Shown here piece after piece: positions 50,460-62,800 of a DNA stretch of 64,000 nt. The position numbers and the translations under genes were made by a program. The notes beneath the pieces were generated by a model, which saw nothing but the letters and a program-made list of their open reading frames with translations, was not told where the DNA came from and did not search any database. Origin of the DNA: Jacaranda mimosifolia (Eukaryota > Streptophyta > Magnoliopsida > Lamiales > Bignoniaceae); the NCBI GenBank assembly GCA_018894105.1, contig CM032122.1, positions 40,674,523-40,738,522 of the forward strand, in the 5' to 3' direction. Each line of letters begins with the position of its first letter. Position 1 is the stretch's first letter.

Positions 50460-51480
50460 ATTGTGTTGGTTGTTGGGACTTTCTTACTTATATCATATTG
50501 TCTCACCATTGGGGATGCTCTTGGGGAGTTTTGGGGCTGTAGGATTGGTTGGCAAGACGACCAAGACAGCATCAGGCTGTCAGTGGCTAGTCCAGGACCC
50601 ATTTGGTTTGAGATATTGACTTTGGGAGAGTCGGCGGTGGGCTACTGTTGGAAGCTGGATCAGCAGGGATCGGTCCAACCAATTCGTATTCCAATCGATT
50701 CCCATTATGATGGTTTGGTGAGTTGGCCACTCGTCGAGGTAATATAAGAAAGTATTATATGTGATGAGGGTTCACTTCGCTGGGATAGGATCCCGGCTAG
50801 AACGGTGGTAGAACTGGACCCGGATGGATCGCGTTCTTGATTTGTAGGGAAAGAATCCCGCAGTCAGAATTAACTTTAGGCTAGCCGAGTGGCCTTCGGC
50901 TCAGGTCCTCCGACGATCAAGGCAGTAAGAGTCGACCTCAATAATCGAGCAGAGGGTTAAGGGCTATTTTGGTGTATATGAGTGCGTACCTTTGAAGAGT
51001 AGGGTTGGGGGTATATATATCCTTCTCTTTCTAGGAAATGTCTGGAAAGCCTTTAGGTATCTCCCAGGGCCACTAACCTTGGGCCTGGGGTATTTGGTCA
51101 TTTCCTCTATTTGAGTATTTCTAGCTAGCTGCCCTTCCAGGTTTCAAGGACAAGATAGTATACTGTAGCGGCGCCTGCTGTGTCAGACGATGAGGGGAAC
51201 GGCATGCGCCATTAATGCGGAGGTGTGGCGCCTGCCAGTGCATTAAATGTGGTGGCAGGGTACTGTACGGGTCTCGACTTCAGCTTCGCCCAAGACCAGG
51301 TCGACTGAGGTTGAAGATTTCTGCAGATCAAGGGAGACTAACTAGGCCTGCATGGATCCGATCGAATGAAGTCGATGAGATGTGAACTCGACGAGATGTA
51401 TGGGCCCTAAGTCTCAATTGGGCCTTGCTGGATTAGGCCCAAAGGTTTGGGCTATCCCATATCGGTATAGATTTATGGGA
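50460..51480. mobile_element. GC-rich LTR-like remnant
   Basis: Base composition is clearly richer in G+C than its neighbours. It has direction-rich 'tcgac' blocks and a TATA box-like 'gtatatatatcc' at about 51010, as found in plant Ty3/gypsy LTR promoters. No TG/CA termini, target duplication or coding motif could be fixed. The open frame at 50463-50747 has no recognisable domain. An LTR fragment is the best guess. Confidence 0.4.
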
Positions 51481-52880
51481 GTAATAATGTTAGAAAATAT
51501 CCCACAATCGATTTTATGAAATGCTTCAACCCAACTGATTTTATGAATGATAGTCGGCAGCTGAGAGTGTTGAAAGGGAGAATTAGGGTAGAAGACGGAT
51601 GGGCTTTTCTGTAGAAAAAAAAAAAAAAAAAGGGAAATAGGAGGAAATGATTATTGGATAAGTGTTAAATATTGGGGTTTCATTATTAGTTGGGGCATTT
51701 AAGATTTCAACATAGAGTGAAAATAAAATTTGATATTAATCAAGGAGTAAGATATTGAAGATAGTAAAGGGTGAAAATGAATTCAAAATTATAAACTTGG
51801 AATGGAAAGTTTTCAATTCTTACAGAAGTGGCATCGTCAATTTTAAAATCTGAAAAAGATACATAAATAATTCATGAAAAATAAGATAGAAAGAGTTTTT
51901 TTTAGAAGTTTTGGTGAAGAATATAAATGTTTTTTATTTTCCTCAATTCTTTTTAGAAAAAATACTACTCATTTTAATTTTTAAGGCTTTTAGGCAAAGG
52001 TATTGTTTAAGATGTTAGCCATTCGATGTTTATAAAAGCTATTTCTAAATCTACATACAACCAGACATATGAAACACATTTCACTAGGACTCATATAATT
52101 TATCTACACAATCTTGAATGTATTCGTCATTTTTTTAAAGAGAATTTTAAATAGTAAAAACTCATCTTGTCAATACAACATTATTTAATTTATTAAATCA
52201 AGTATATATAATTCTGAAAACCATGTAGATATATAATTTTAATAATTGAATAAAAATAAAAATAATGAATAATTATCAATAGAAAAAATATGTAGATATA
52301 AAATTTTTATTTTACTTAAATATAAATAAAATTAATTATTATCATAGATGGGGAAATAAAGGCCAATTAAATCTTACTATGTGAACTCATTTGCTTAAAT
52401 AAAATTAATACCTTTTTTTTTATTTATATCATTAATTTTGGTTGAGAAAATTTTAAAATATGATCAGTTGTAAAATAGTTAAGTTTATTAATGAATCGTA
52501 TTTAAATAACAATATACCTTTTAAGTGGCATATAGATAAAATGTATTTAATCAATATAATAATATTTATTTGATTATTTAATTTCATGTCTCATTTTATA
52601 TTAATTTTTATCAATCCTTGTTCATCCTACCTGACATGGTAGGCAAAGTCATAGGACGCTACTCAATAACTTTGAAAACAAATATTTTTAAAGTACCTTA
52701 CAATAAGAATTATTTAAAATGTTTAGTTATGAGCTAATATTATCGGATTATTGAAAGTCCAAATTATAGTATTAAAATACCAAAGTAATTGATAGTATGA
52801 TATAATTTTACAAAACAATAAAAATAAAACAGAGTGAATTTCTTTTAATCAATAGTTTAAAAAATGAAGCCACGTGCACC
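51481..52880. other. AT-rich spacer
   Basis: No supported gene or element. Low-complexity A/T sequence with an A run at 51617-51634. Confidence 0.5.
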
Positions 52881-52975
52881 GGGTTTTATTCGAGCAAGCG
52901 GCGTCATAGAATGTTTGTAGTATTGCTTGTGACGATAGCTTTCCTCTTCCGCGCAACTATTTCAAATTCGAAAAA

Positions 52976-53010
52976 TTTCGCGCCTCTACAAATTCTCCCT
53001 GGTTTCGCGC
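52976..53010. promoter_or_regulatory. Two E2F-type sites upstream of the 53061 exon
   Basis: TTTCGCGCC at 52976-52984 and TTTCGCGC at 53003-53010 fit the plant E2F consensus TTTSSCGC. They lie 50-85 bp before the ATG at 53061. Paired sites this close to a start are typical of S-phase or cell-division genes. Confidence 0.55.
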
Positions 53011-53060
53011 TCTTTGAAAATCAATCACAAAAAGACGGCAAACTTCAAAGAGAACGAGAG

Positions 53061-53399
53061 ATGAGGAAGAGATCAGCAAAGAAATCATCAGCAGCCGTGC
53101 TTGTAGCATCACCTCCACCCCCGCCGTTTGCTATGGCGGCAGCGACAAGGAACCCCACTCTATCACTGGCTGAGTCTCCTGCAGTACAGTTCGATTTCAA
53201 TCTCAATGGGTTCGTTGATATTGCCACCTCCTTGAATAAGAAGAGCAACAAAAAAGGCAGTGCAGGTGCGTCGGGTTGCAAGCGGATGCGGCCTACTGGA
53301 TTCTCTCCATCGCCGCAGCAATCGCTGAAGATTGTAAAAACGATTTCTGATCTGAAGGATATTGAGGTGTCTCACTGTCGCCTTAAAAAACGGTTCAAG
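53061..53399 (+). pseudogene. Orphan first exon of an unrecognised, probably nuclear protein
   Basis: ATG 53061 opens 113 codons ending at a candidate donor (ttcaag|gttttt). The product starts MRKRSAKKSSAA, has a poly-Pro run 'PPPPPF', a basic 'KKSNKKGS' stretch and a C-terminal segment 'SLKIVKTISDLKDIE' likely to be helical. I do not recognise the family. An in-frame upstream ATG at 52911 would give a longer hydrophobic start, but it overlaps the E2F-like sites, so 53061 is preferred. Downstream there are no matching exons: the ClpB duplicate begins at 53936. It is probably a 5' exon separated from the rest of its gene by rearrangement. Confidence 0.5.
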
Positions 53400-53935
53400 G
53401 TTTTTCCCTCTCGCGCTACAATCTACACATGCGTTACATTTAAGCACAAATTGATTTGTGTACATCAAAATTCCTCTACTGTTTCTAGTTTTTGTTTTAT
53501 TTATTTCTGGAATACAAAGATGTCTTAGTTTTCTTTCGTTCAATTCTAGGTTCAGATAGATCATCATTTCTGGAATTATTTAAGGATTTAGACTTCGTCT
53601 TCAATTTTTTGAAATGCCTCAAGTTGTCGCTCTATACCTTAGTTGTGCATACATGCGCATCTACATATATGTGGGTGCTGATTCTAGGACTTAATCAATA
53701 TATCTCATATCTGTTTTATTTGTAGAAAAATTACCGCCCTTAGTCGTTTTCTGCTGTGACTTGATATTTATCTGTACTGTATATACTTCATTTTGTTATC
53801 TCTTCTTCTTCATTTGTAGAATATAGCACTTAGTCAGTTATAGAATGAAGCTGTTTACGACACTCCTCCTTTTGTTGAACTGTTTATTCCGATTTCTCTC
53901 TGGTAGTTTCAAGTTAGTCACTATTAATGTATACT
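53400..53935. other. Spacer between the orphan exon and the ClpB duplicate
   Basis: Probably intron sequence of the truncated gene. No coding signal seen. Confidence 0.4.
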
Positions 53936-55966
53936 GTTAGTTCTTAGAGGAGTTCTCTTTCATTTTTCCTCCTTTCCCCTGACTTGTTGTATACTCTTAA
54001 TGTATTGGTTTCTTGTATAGATCCAGAAGGTAAATATGAGGCACTCGAAAAATTTGGCAATGACTTAACTGAACTTGCCAGATGCGGAAAACTTGACCCA
54101 GTTATCGGAAGTGATAATGAAATACGGCGCTGCATTCAAATTCTGTCGTGCAGGACAAAGAACAATCCTGTTATAATTGGGGAACCTGGAGTTGGAAAAA
54201 CTGCTATTGCTGAAGGGTACATTTTCAAAATATTTGCAGTCATGATTCATGCCTAGAAAGTATCTGCTCTTTTATGTGTTATCTCGAAATATTGCTTTTC
54301 CTGTGATGCCCCGTAACTGTTACTGATTATACTTAGAGTAATTAAAGTATTGGTATCACCTTACATTTTTTGCCAGCTTGACTTTCGATGATGAGGTGAT
54401 GGCTATCTTCATCTAGAATCCTAGACAGCTATGATAAATTTGTATGACAAATTTTCAGTTTCAGTTTGCTTTATTGACTATGATTATATTACGTGGAGTT
54501 TGGTAACTTGCTGGAGCTTGACTATTTCTGCTATCAGTTTTCGTTTATCCCTGACATTTGGTATGGGGAAATGGAATATGTTAAGCACGGAAACAGTGTT
54601 GGGAAAAGTAGGAACAAGCTTAAGCACACTGTATCAGGGTTATTGATACTTGTTTCTCCATTAAAATAAGCCTTAGTTATAGAAGATAATGTCTTGGAGA
54701 GTATCTACGAGTTTTATCACACATTAATTGCTCAAGGGATGTCTAAGAAATTCCATGTGGGTAGTTTTAGCAATAGAAGGTATAGGTGTTATGAAACTTT
54801 TTGTGTTTCCACTTCTATATGATCATTTGATTGTGAAATGATTGGTATTAGAGTTTAAGAAGTGATGGATCTGCTTATTTATAACTTGGATATGAACATC
54901 AAATTTTGCGTTTCATCAAAATTGTGAAGGTTTAGCGACTAGAGCATTGGTTTGTGACATCAATTTAGCATGTTTTTTGCAGGTTAGCTCAAAGGATTGT
55001 CCGTGGAGATGTTCCAGAACCTGTGCTGAACTGAAAGGTTGTACTGTCTCTAACATTCCTGGTGTAACGTAAACAACTTAAAAGCAAAAATGTTTGTTAG
55101 TTCAACATGTTAACGTCTTAAGTGAATTTCTTAGTCTCTTTCTTGAACTATGCGTTGTGTGTGGAATTTGTGGCATTTTTTCAACTACTGTGTATTTTCA
55201 TGTGGTTATTCATATAGAGAATAGTTTGACAACTATGTGATGTAGCAGGTTCCAAAATATTGCAGGCTAAGTACAATTGTAATATTACACTCTTCTCTTC
55301 GGGAATTCATATTTAGTGGAGACTCAGATATTTCTCAGAAATTCTGTCTGGTTTTGTATATAGAAGGAGAAGTTTGTAATTGAAACTGATGACAGATTAA
55401 TAGCTTTAAGTAGGCATTGCACGTACTATGGATATGTGATTTCTTTTCTTTATCCTTCTATTTTTTATACTACAGTGCATTAAACCTAGTTAAGGTAATG
55501 CAATTGAGAGTTGTAACTAGTAGACTTAAATAGCAAATATGTCAAACTTCAATATTAGATGCAGAAACTCTGTCGTTCTTTCTATCTTGCAGTTTGAGTT
55601 CAATTGCATATTTCTTTCCCTTTCATCATTCTAATTTGTTTTGTTGTGTCTGCATTAGTTGATTTCCCTTGACATGGGTTCTTTGCTTGCTGGTGCAAAG
55701 TATCGAGGAGATTTTGAGGAAAGGTTAAAGGCTGTATTGAAGGAAGTCACTGCTTCAAATGGGCAGATCATATTGTTTATCGATGAAATTCACACTGTAG
55801 TTGGTCAGGTCCTAAAATTCTATGCTATTGGATCTCCATTTCTTATCTATAAATTTATCATATCAATCAATTGTTTGCCTCTTTATAATAATTCACTGTA
55901 AGTGGTACCCAATACATGCTTAAAAATTGTTACATTGGATGAAGAGCAGGCTTTCTCCTTGATGCA
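53936..55966 (+). pseudogene. clpB-like: Partial ClpB duplicate (exons 4-6 only)
   Basis: The three exons match those of the 38473-49303 pseudogene: 54021-54216 (Walker A 'GEPGVGKTA'), 54983-55037 and 55659-55808 (Walker B 'LFIDEIHT'). The second has TGA at 55032-55034 where copy 1 has CGA (Arg). The third has lost two bases near its 3' end ('gttggtcag' against 'gttggtgcag') but lacks the duplication that disrupts copy 1. Introns match as well, so it arose by DNA duplication, not retrocopying. No N-terminal or C-terminal exons follow. Confidence 0.92.
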
Positions 55967-56130
55967 TCCTTATAACACATAAATGTGTCTTCATAGGCCT
56001 ACTATTGTGACCTCAAATTATGTCACCAAATATCATTTTAACTATCTTGACTGCCTAATTTTATGTCATTTTGATAGTGTTGTCTGCTATTTGATTTCTG
56101 CTAGTAGGTTACCTGGCGTTACACTTTATT
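55967..56130. repeat. Fragment of a 57.5-kb-type repeat at the duplication breakpoint
   Basis: 'aacacataaatgtgtcttca' through 'ttatgtcaccaaatatcatt' to 'tgcctaattttatgtcattt' (about 55972-56080) is closely similar to 57538-57640. It sits exactly where the ClpB duplicate stops and the CTP synthase fragment starts. Confidence 0.75.
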
Positions 56131-56172
56131 GTTGATCCCCTTCAGCCCCCTGACAAAATTCTTGGTTCACAG

Positions 56173-56558
56173 GGGGTAGATGCCATACTAGTTTGTGGAG
56201 GTTTTGGAGACAAAGGAGTGGAGGGTAAAATTCTGGTTGCAAAGTATGCATGTGAAAACAGGATCCCATATCTTGGGACATGTCTAGGAATGCATATTGC
56301 TGTCATTGAGTTTGCTCAATCTGTCATTGGACTATGCAACGCAAATAGCACAGTATTTGATCTGAACACTCAAAACCCTTGCGATATTTTCATGTCAGAG
56401 GTGGTCTTGTAATTGTTTTTGGAGATAGATTTATTCATTTCATCAGTTTAATCCATTTATCCATTCTAATTAATTGTCTATTCCCGTGTTGGTGTTATTC
56501 TGCAGGGTTCAAAAACTCATATGGGAGGCACCATGCAATTCCTAGCATCACAATTTGG
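56173..56558 (+). pseudogene. CTP synthase fragment (glutamine amidotransferase domain)
   Basis: CTP synthase converts UTP to CTP using glutamine. Exon 56173-56400 encodes '[19 protein letters not shown]', the nucleophile region '[19 protein letters not shown]' with its Cys, and '[15 protein letters not shown]'. After an intron, 56506-56558 gives 'GSKTHMGGTM' and then leaves the family consensus. The usual PGGFGDRG motif reads CGGFGDKG. The synthetase domain and the rest of the amidotransferase domain are absent. It lies downstream of the ClpB duplicate in the same orientation; no joint open frame exists. Confidence 0.85.
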
Positions 56559-56559
56559 T

Positions 56560-57393
56560 AAACTATACCTTTGCTCGTCTATGAGTTCCTTTCTTTCTAT
56601 TTGTATTTATGATTTTGAAAAATAAAGTGACAACGTTTCATCTCTAGCAACCATGTTAGTAATACCTCAATGTGATCTTCTGCTTCATATATGCTGCTTT
56701 AGCTGCGGTCTAATGATGAGCTAAGTTTTTTGAAGTTCGTAGCCTTAGTCTGACTGTTAGCTCTCAATCCAATCTGTGTTGATTATAGCTTCATTCCATG
56801 GAATATTAATAGGTATTCTATTTATTTGAACTTGTGATAGCATATCGGTTTTCTTTCACTGATGTTTTTCCTTGATGGGTTGCATGCCATTCTAATCCAT
56901 TCTTCACAATTGTACTTCATGGTCTATGCTGGGAAAACAAACATGTCAATAGTCTTCGACATATGTTGGTGTATCCTCTAAGTATGTATGACTTTGGCAC
57001 ATTGTTATGGAAAGAAATTCAAGACATTATTTGCATGAGTAGAAATAAGAAAATAGGTTTTATCATTTTCGGCAAATAGCACTATATACTTTTGTTGTCA
57101 TTGTTACCATTCATTTGTTGTTTATAGTGAAGTTGATGAAAAGAATTAAAAGAGAAAACATATTAGTATTACAAGCAAAGAGGAAAACATTAATTAGCTA
57201 TTGCACATTACTTTTAATATCTTTTTATACTAGATAGTGCTAATTAGTTGATAAAATGTCATGTGACATGCTCTTACTCATTGCTTAGAGGTGACAAATT
57301 GTCCAAATTCATGTGGCATCAATAATTTTGGTTGTGGAATAACTGGAGTTCCCATACTTGATTTTAGGAGGTAGATTAGTAGAACAAATTGTG
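56560..57393. other. Spacer downstream of the CTP synthase fragment
   Basis: No further CTP synthase exons or other gene recognised. Confidence 0.45.
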
Positions 57394-58000
57394 CACTGCT
57401 AGAAAACAGATTTATTGATATACCAAAAAGTAATGTAATATATGATATAGTGTGACACTTTCACTTTTAATGTATTTTGTGGGGGTCTTAATATCTTATT
57501 ATGACACTTCGAGTTTCTCAATAGCATAACTTGTTGTAACACATAAATGTGTCTTGATAGGTCATACTATTGTGATACCAAATTATGTCACCAAATATCT
57601 TTTTAACTATCTTAATTGCCTAATTTTATGTCATTTTTAAGTGTGTGTATATATATATATATATGTCATTTTTAAGTGTGTATATAGTATATAGAAGATA
57701 CTAAAACACTTAAATATATTTTTGTCTATATAATATTATGGTACTTTATGGTATTTTAATAAGACTATATAACACCTAAATGTGTCTTTGTAGACTTTTC
57801 TTGGATATGTAAAAATGCCTTTATAAACTTATATAACACTTAAAAGTGGCCTACAAAAGTGATGTAATAATATTATTTTGTTATACCTCAAATTGACTAT
57901 TTCTTAAATGTTGAATTACGCTTCAGAGTGTTACTACATATGAAGTAAACTTTTTTAAAGATATAGTTTGTCTAATAAAATGTCACAATAAACTAATTTA
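57394..58000. mobile_element. CACTA-like element fragment with subterminal repeats
   Basis: 'cactgctagaaaac' at 57394 resembles the CACTA TIR (CACTACTAGAAAA-like). It is followed by short repeats such as 'aacacataaatgtgtctt', 'aacacctaaatgtgtctt' and 'aacacttaaa' between 57535 and 57850. No right terminus was found, so the extent is approximate. Confidence 0.45.
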
Positions 58001-59869
58001 ATTATGATATATATTTCAAAATTTGTAGTTGGTGCTTGATTCAAATTTATCCATAAGAAAAACTTGTGTAGGAGATATGAACTAAAAGTTATTCCCTATA
58101 GTTTAAATGTAAGACCACATTAAAAAATAAAGACTCAACTAGGGGTGTGCATTTGGTTAAAATTGAAAATTTTGATTTTTGAAAGACCTAATTGAAAACC
58201 TAATTAAACAGTTGGTTCAATTTTTAATTGAAGGTGATTGGTATGGTTTTGGTCGGTCACAATGGATTCTGTTTTGGTTTGGTTAAATCGAACCTTAATC
58301 GGTTTTTAATTGAATAAAAATTTGAATCAAAAACAATTTTTACTAAAAAAACCAAAAGTGAATTGATTGGTTCTTTTGTTTGATAAAAAATTTGAATTGG
58401 GTTATTTATTCTTTTAGTAACAAAAATTTTATTTGATAAAAGTAAGTTTAATACAAATATTTATTTTTAGGAGAAAATATTGAATTAGATTACTTTTTTT
58501 TGTACCAAAAAGTGTTTGGCAAAGAATATTTGGTTTTAGGACAAATTATATACGTGAACAAAAATAACTTTTATTTTAAACACAAACTAGTCTTTGTTTT
58601 TATAATAATGTAGACAATTTTTATATTGTCCAGCAAATATAATGTACTATTGGTAATCTTTTAGTTTGCAATTTAAGTTGAAATTTCAATTTTGTTTATC
58701 AATATACTTTATAATATAAAAGTCTAATATATTTATATAATATTTTTTTCACTTTAAATAATAGTCATTTATTTTTTATATATAATGTGTATTAGTTCGT
58801 ATAATAAAAAAATTATAATCATGATAAATCATCTTTTTTTACCCCTTCTCTTTGTATCATTATTATTTGTGTCTTCCTATGTCATATATTAATATGTATA
58901 CTATTCATAAAACAAAAGATTTTTAATAACTATTTTGATAAATTTAGTAATAAGATGATAAAATCACTTATATTTTATAAAATAAAGACTATAGTTTTAT
59001 TTTTTCTTCTCCAATTTTACTTCTTTTTTTTTTTTAATTATTTTGCCTTATCAAAAATTTATTTTTATTTATTTCAAAACTTAAAAGTCCATTAACATTT
59101 ACATTAGTGCACTTGGATAATGAAATTAAAATGTAAAAAAATGCCCAAACTAGTTCATTAACATAATACTATTGGTTTTCAATTACTTTGTTAGTAATGA
59201 GTGTGAGTATCAAAAAGAAAAGCTACCTAATTTGAATTATTGCATATAATTATTATTTAGCATATGTGGAGAAATAAGGCTTTCAAGTCCTGGATTCTAA
59301 GTTTATGATAGGAAAATGGAAAGTAAATTTTATTTCTATCATTTTCATGGTTATATTGACACATTTGGAAAGATAATCAATTGTGTACTTTAGCTGTTGT
59401 GGCTCATTTTGTATCAATTCGTAACTTGATTATTTCATTTAATAAATATAAGAATTTAGATTATTTTGATTAAATTATGGTGTTGCAGTTACGTGTCACT
59501 GCTTATAAGCATGCGCTCATTTTTGTCATTTTTAATATTTTCCAACCATTTTCTCCACTTATATTTAACATTATAAAATTGTGAATTGTTCATGCTTGAA
59601 CATTAAAATATAACTAAAAGATGTTCTTTTTCTCTTTGTATCTTTTAGATAATTTGACATGTTCAAGATCTTCAAACTTGGCAAGACGTTGATGGAGGTA
59701 GAATAATGTTTGGTTTGCATGGATGATGAGATATCATATGACACTTAACTCCTTGTTCGCCCCTTATGACACTTACATCATTTGAAGCTATCATGTGGCA
59801 CTTAACTCCTCGTTCGCCTCTTGTGACACTTACATCATTTGAAAAAGTAAGACTAACTTAGCTAGCGTC
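58001..59869. other. AT-rich subtelomeric spacer
   Basis: A patch at 58141-58400 ('aggggtgtgcatttggtt', then TTGGTT/AACCAA-type blocks) resembles ends of plant hAT-type elements, but no paired end was located. Two copies of 'cacttaactcct.gttcgccc' at about 59740 and 59787 form a 47-bp direct repeat just before the telomere. No gene seen. Confidence 0.5.
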
Positions 59870-62800
59870 CAGGGTTTAGGGTTTTAGGGTTCAGGGTTCA
59901 GGGTTCAGGGCTCAGGGTTCAGGGTTCGGGGTTCAGGGTTCGGGGTTCGGGGTTCGGTGTTCGGGGTTCAGGGTTCAGGGTTCGGGGTTCGGTGTTCGGG
60001 GTTCAGGGTTCAGGGTTCGGGGTTTAGAGTTGACAATGGTTCAGGGTTCAGGGTTCAGGGTTCAGGGTTCAGGGTTTAGGGTTCAGGGTTCAGGGTTCAG
60101 GGTTCAGGGTTCAGGGTTCAGGGTTCAGGGTTCAGGGTTCAGGGTTCAGGGTTCAGGGTTCAGGGTTCAGGGTTCAGGGTTCAGGGTTCAGGGTTCAGGG
60201 TTCAGGGTTCAGGGTTTAGGGTTGACAATGGTTTAGGGTTCAGGGTTTAGGGTTGACAATGGTTTAGGGTTTAGGGTTTAGGGTTTAGGGTTTAGGGTTT
60301 AGGGTTTAGTTTAGGGTTTAGGGTTTAGGGTTTAGGGTTTAGGGTTTAGGGTTTAGGGTTTAGGGTTTAGGGTTTAGGGTTTAGGGTTTAGGGTTTAGGG
60401 TTTAGGGTTTAGGGTTTAGGGTTTAGGGTTTAGGGTTTAGGGTTTAGGGTTTAGGGTTTAGGGTTTAGGGTTCAGGGTTCAGGGTTCAGGGTTCAGGGTT
60501 CAGGGTTTAGGGTTTAGGGTTTAGGGTTTAGGGTTTAGGGTTTAGGGTTTAGGGTTTAGGGTTCAGGGTTTAGGGTTCAGGGTTTAGGGTTTAGGGTTTA
60601 GGGTTTAGGGTTTGTAGGGTTTAGGGTTTAGGGGTTCAGGGTTCAGGGTTTAGGGTTTAGGGTTTAGGGTTTAGGGTTTAGGGTTTAGGGTTTAGGGTTT
60701 AGGGTTCAGGGTTTAGGGTTTTTAGGGTTTAGGGTTTAGGGTTTAGGGTTTTAGGGTTCAGGGTTCAGGGTTTAGGGTTTAGGGTTTAGGGTTCAGGGTT
60801 TAGGGTTTAGGGTTTAGGGTTTAGGGTTTAGGGTTTAGGGTTCAGGGTTCAGGGTTTAGGGTTTAGGGTTTAGGGTTTAGGGTTTAGGGTTTAGGGTTTA
60901 GGGTTTAGGGTTTAGGGTTTAGGGTTCAGGGTTCAGGGTTCAGGGTTCAGGGTTCAGGGTTCAGGGTTCAGGGTTCAGGGTTTAGGGTTCAGGGTTCAGG
61001 GTTCAGGGTTTAGGGTTTAGGGTTCAGGGTTCAGGGTTCAGGGTTTAGGGTTTAGGGTTTAGGGTTTAGGGTTTAGGGTTTAGGGTTTAGGGTTTAGGGT
61101 TTAGGGTTTAGGGTTTAGGGTTTAGGGTTTAGGGTTTAGGGTTTAGGGTTTAGGGTTTAGGGTTTAGGGTTTAGGGTTTAGGGTTTAGGGTTTAGGGTTC
61201 AGGGTTCAGGGTTCAGGGTTCAGGGTTCAGGGTTTAGGGTTTAGGGTTTAGGGTTTAGGGTTTAGGGTTTAGGGTTTAGGGTTTAGGGTTTAGGGTTTAG
61301 GGTTTAGGGTTTAGGGTTTAGGGTTTAGGGTTCAGGGTTTAGGGTTTAGGGTTTAGGGTTTAGGGTTTAGGGTTTAGGGTTTAGGGTTTAGGGTTCAGGG
61401 TTTAGGGTTTAGGGTTTAGGGTTTAGGGTTTAGGGTTTAGGGTTTAGGGTTTAGGGTTTAGGGTTTAGGGTTTAGAGGGTTCAGGGTTCAGGGTTCAGGG
61501 TTTAGGGTTTAGGGTTCAGGGTTTAGGGTTTAGGGTTTAGGGTTTAGGGTTTAGGGTTTAGGGTTTAGGGTTCAGGGTTTAGGGTTTAGGGTTTAGGGTT
61601 CAGGGTTTAGGGTTTAGGGTTCAGGGTTTAGGGTTCAGGGTTTAGGGTTCAGGGTTTAGGGTTCAGGGTTCAGGGTTTAGAGGTTTAGGGTTTAGGGTTC
61701 AGGGTTTAGGGTTTAGGGTTTTAGGGTTCAGGGTTTAGGGTTTAGGGTTTAGGGTTTAGGGTTTAGGGTTTAGGGTTTAGGGTTTAGGGTTTAGGGTTTA
61801 TAGGGTTTAGGGTTTAGGGTTTAGGGTTTAGGGTTTAGGGTTTAGGGTTTAGGGTTTAGGGTTTAGGGTTTAGGGTTTAGGGTTTAGGGTTTAGGGTTTA
61901 GGGTTTAGGGTTTAGGGTTCAGGGTTTAGGGTTTAGGGTTTAGGGTTTAGGGTTTAGGGTTTAGGGTTTAGGGTTTAGGGTTTAGGGTTTAGGGTTTAGG
62001 GTTTAGGGTTTAGGGTTAGGGTTCAGGGTTCAGGGTTCAGGGTTTAGGGTTTAGGGTTTAGGGTTTAGGGTTTAGGGTTTAGGGTTCAGGGTTTAGGGTT
62101 TAGGGTTCAGGGTTTAGGGTTTAGGGTTTAGGGTTTAGGGTTCAGGGTTCAGGGTTTAGGGTTTAGGGTTTAGGGTTTAGGGTTTAGGGTTTAGGGTTTA
62201 GGGTTTAGGGTTTAGGGTTTAGGGTTTAGGGTTTAGGGTTTAGGGTTTAGGGTTTAGGGTTTAGGGTTTAGGGGTTTAGGGTTTTAGGGTTCAGGGTTCA
62301 GGGTTTAGGGTTTAGGGTTTAGGGTTTAGGGTTTAGGGTTTAGGGTTTAGGGTTTAGGGTTTAGGGTTTAGGGTTTAGGGTTTAGGGTTTTTAGGGTTTA
62401 GGTTTAGGGTTCAGGGTTTAGGGTTTAGGGTTTAGGGTTTAGGGTTTAGGGTTTAGGGTTTAGGGTTTAGGGTTTAGGGTTTAGGGTTTAGAGTTTAGGG
62501 TTTAGGGTTTAGGGTTTAGGGTTTAGGGTTTAGGGTTTAGGGTTTAGGGTTTAGGGTTTAGGGTTTAGGGTTTAGGGTTTAGGGTTTAGGGTTTAGGGTT
62601 TAGGGTTTAGGGTTTAGGGTTCAGGGTTTAGGGTTTAGGGTTTAGGGTTTAGGGTTTAGGGTTTAGGGTTTAGGGTTTAGGGTTTAGGGTTTAGGGTTTA
62701 GGGTTTAGGGTTTAGGGTTTAGGGTTTAGGGTTTAGGGTTTAGGGTTTAGGGTTTAGGGTTTAGGGTTTAGGGTTTAGGGTTTAGGGTTTAGGGTTTAGG

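Noticed and set aside
53163..53567. Minus-strand 134-codon frame
   Set aside because: Antisense to the orphan exon; no motif, and splice and promoter signals favour the + strand.
60030..60236. Open frame of repeated 'FRVQGSG' units
   Set aside because: Translation of the TTCAGGG telomere repeat, not a gene.
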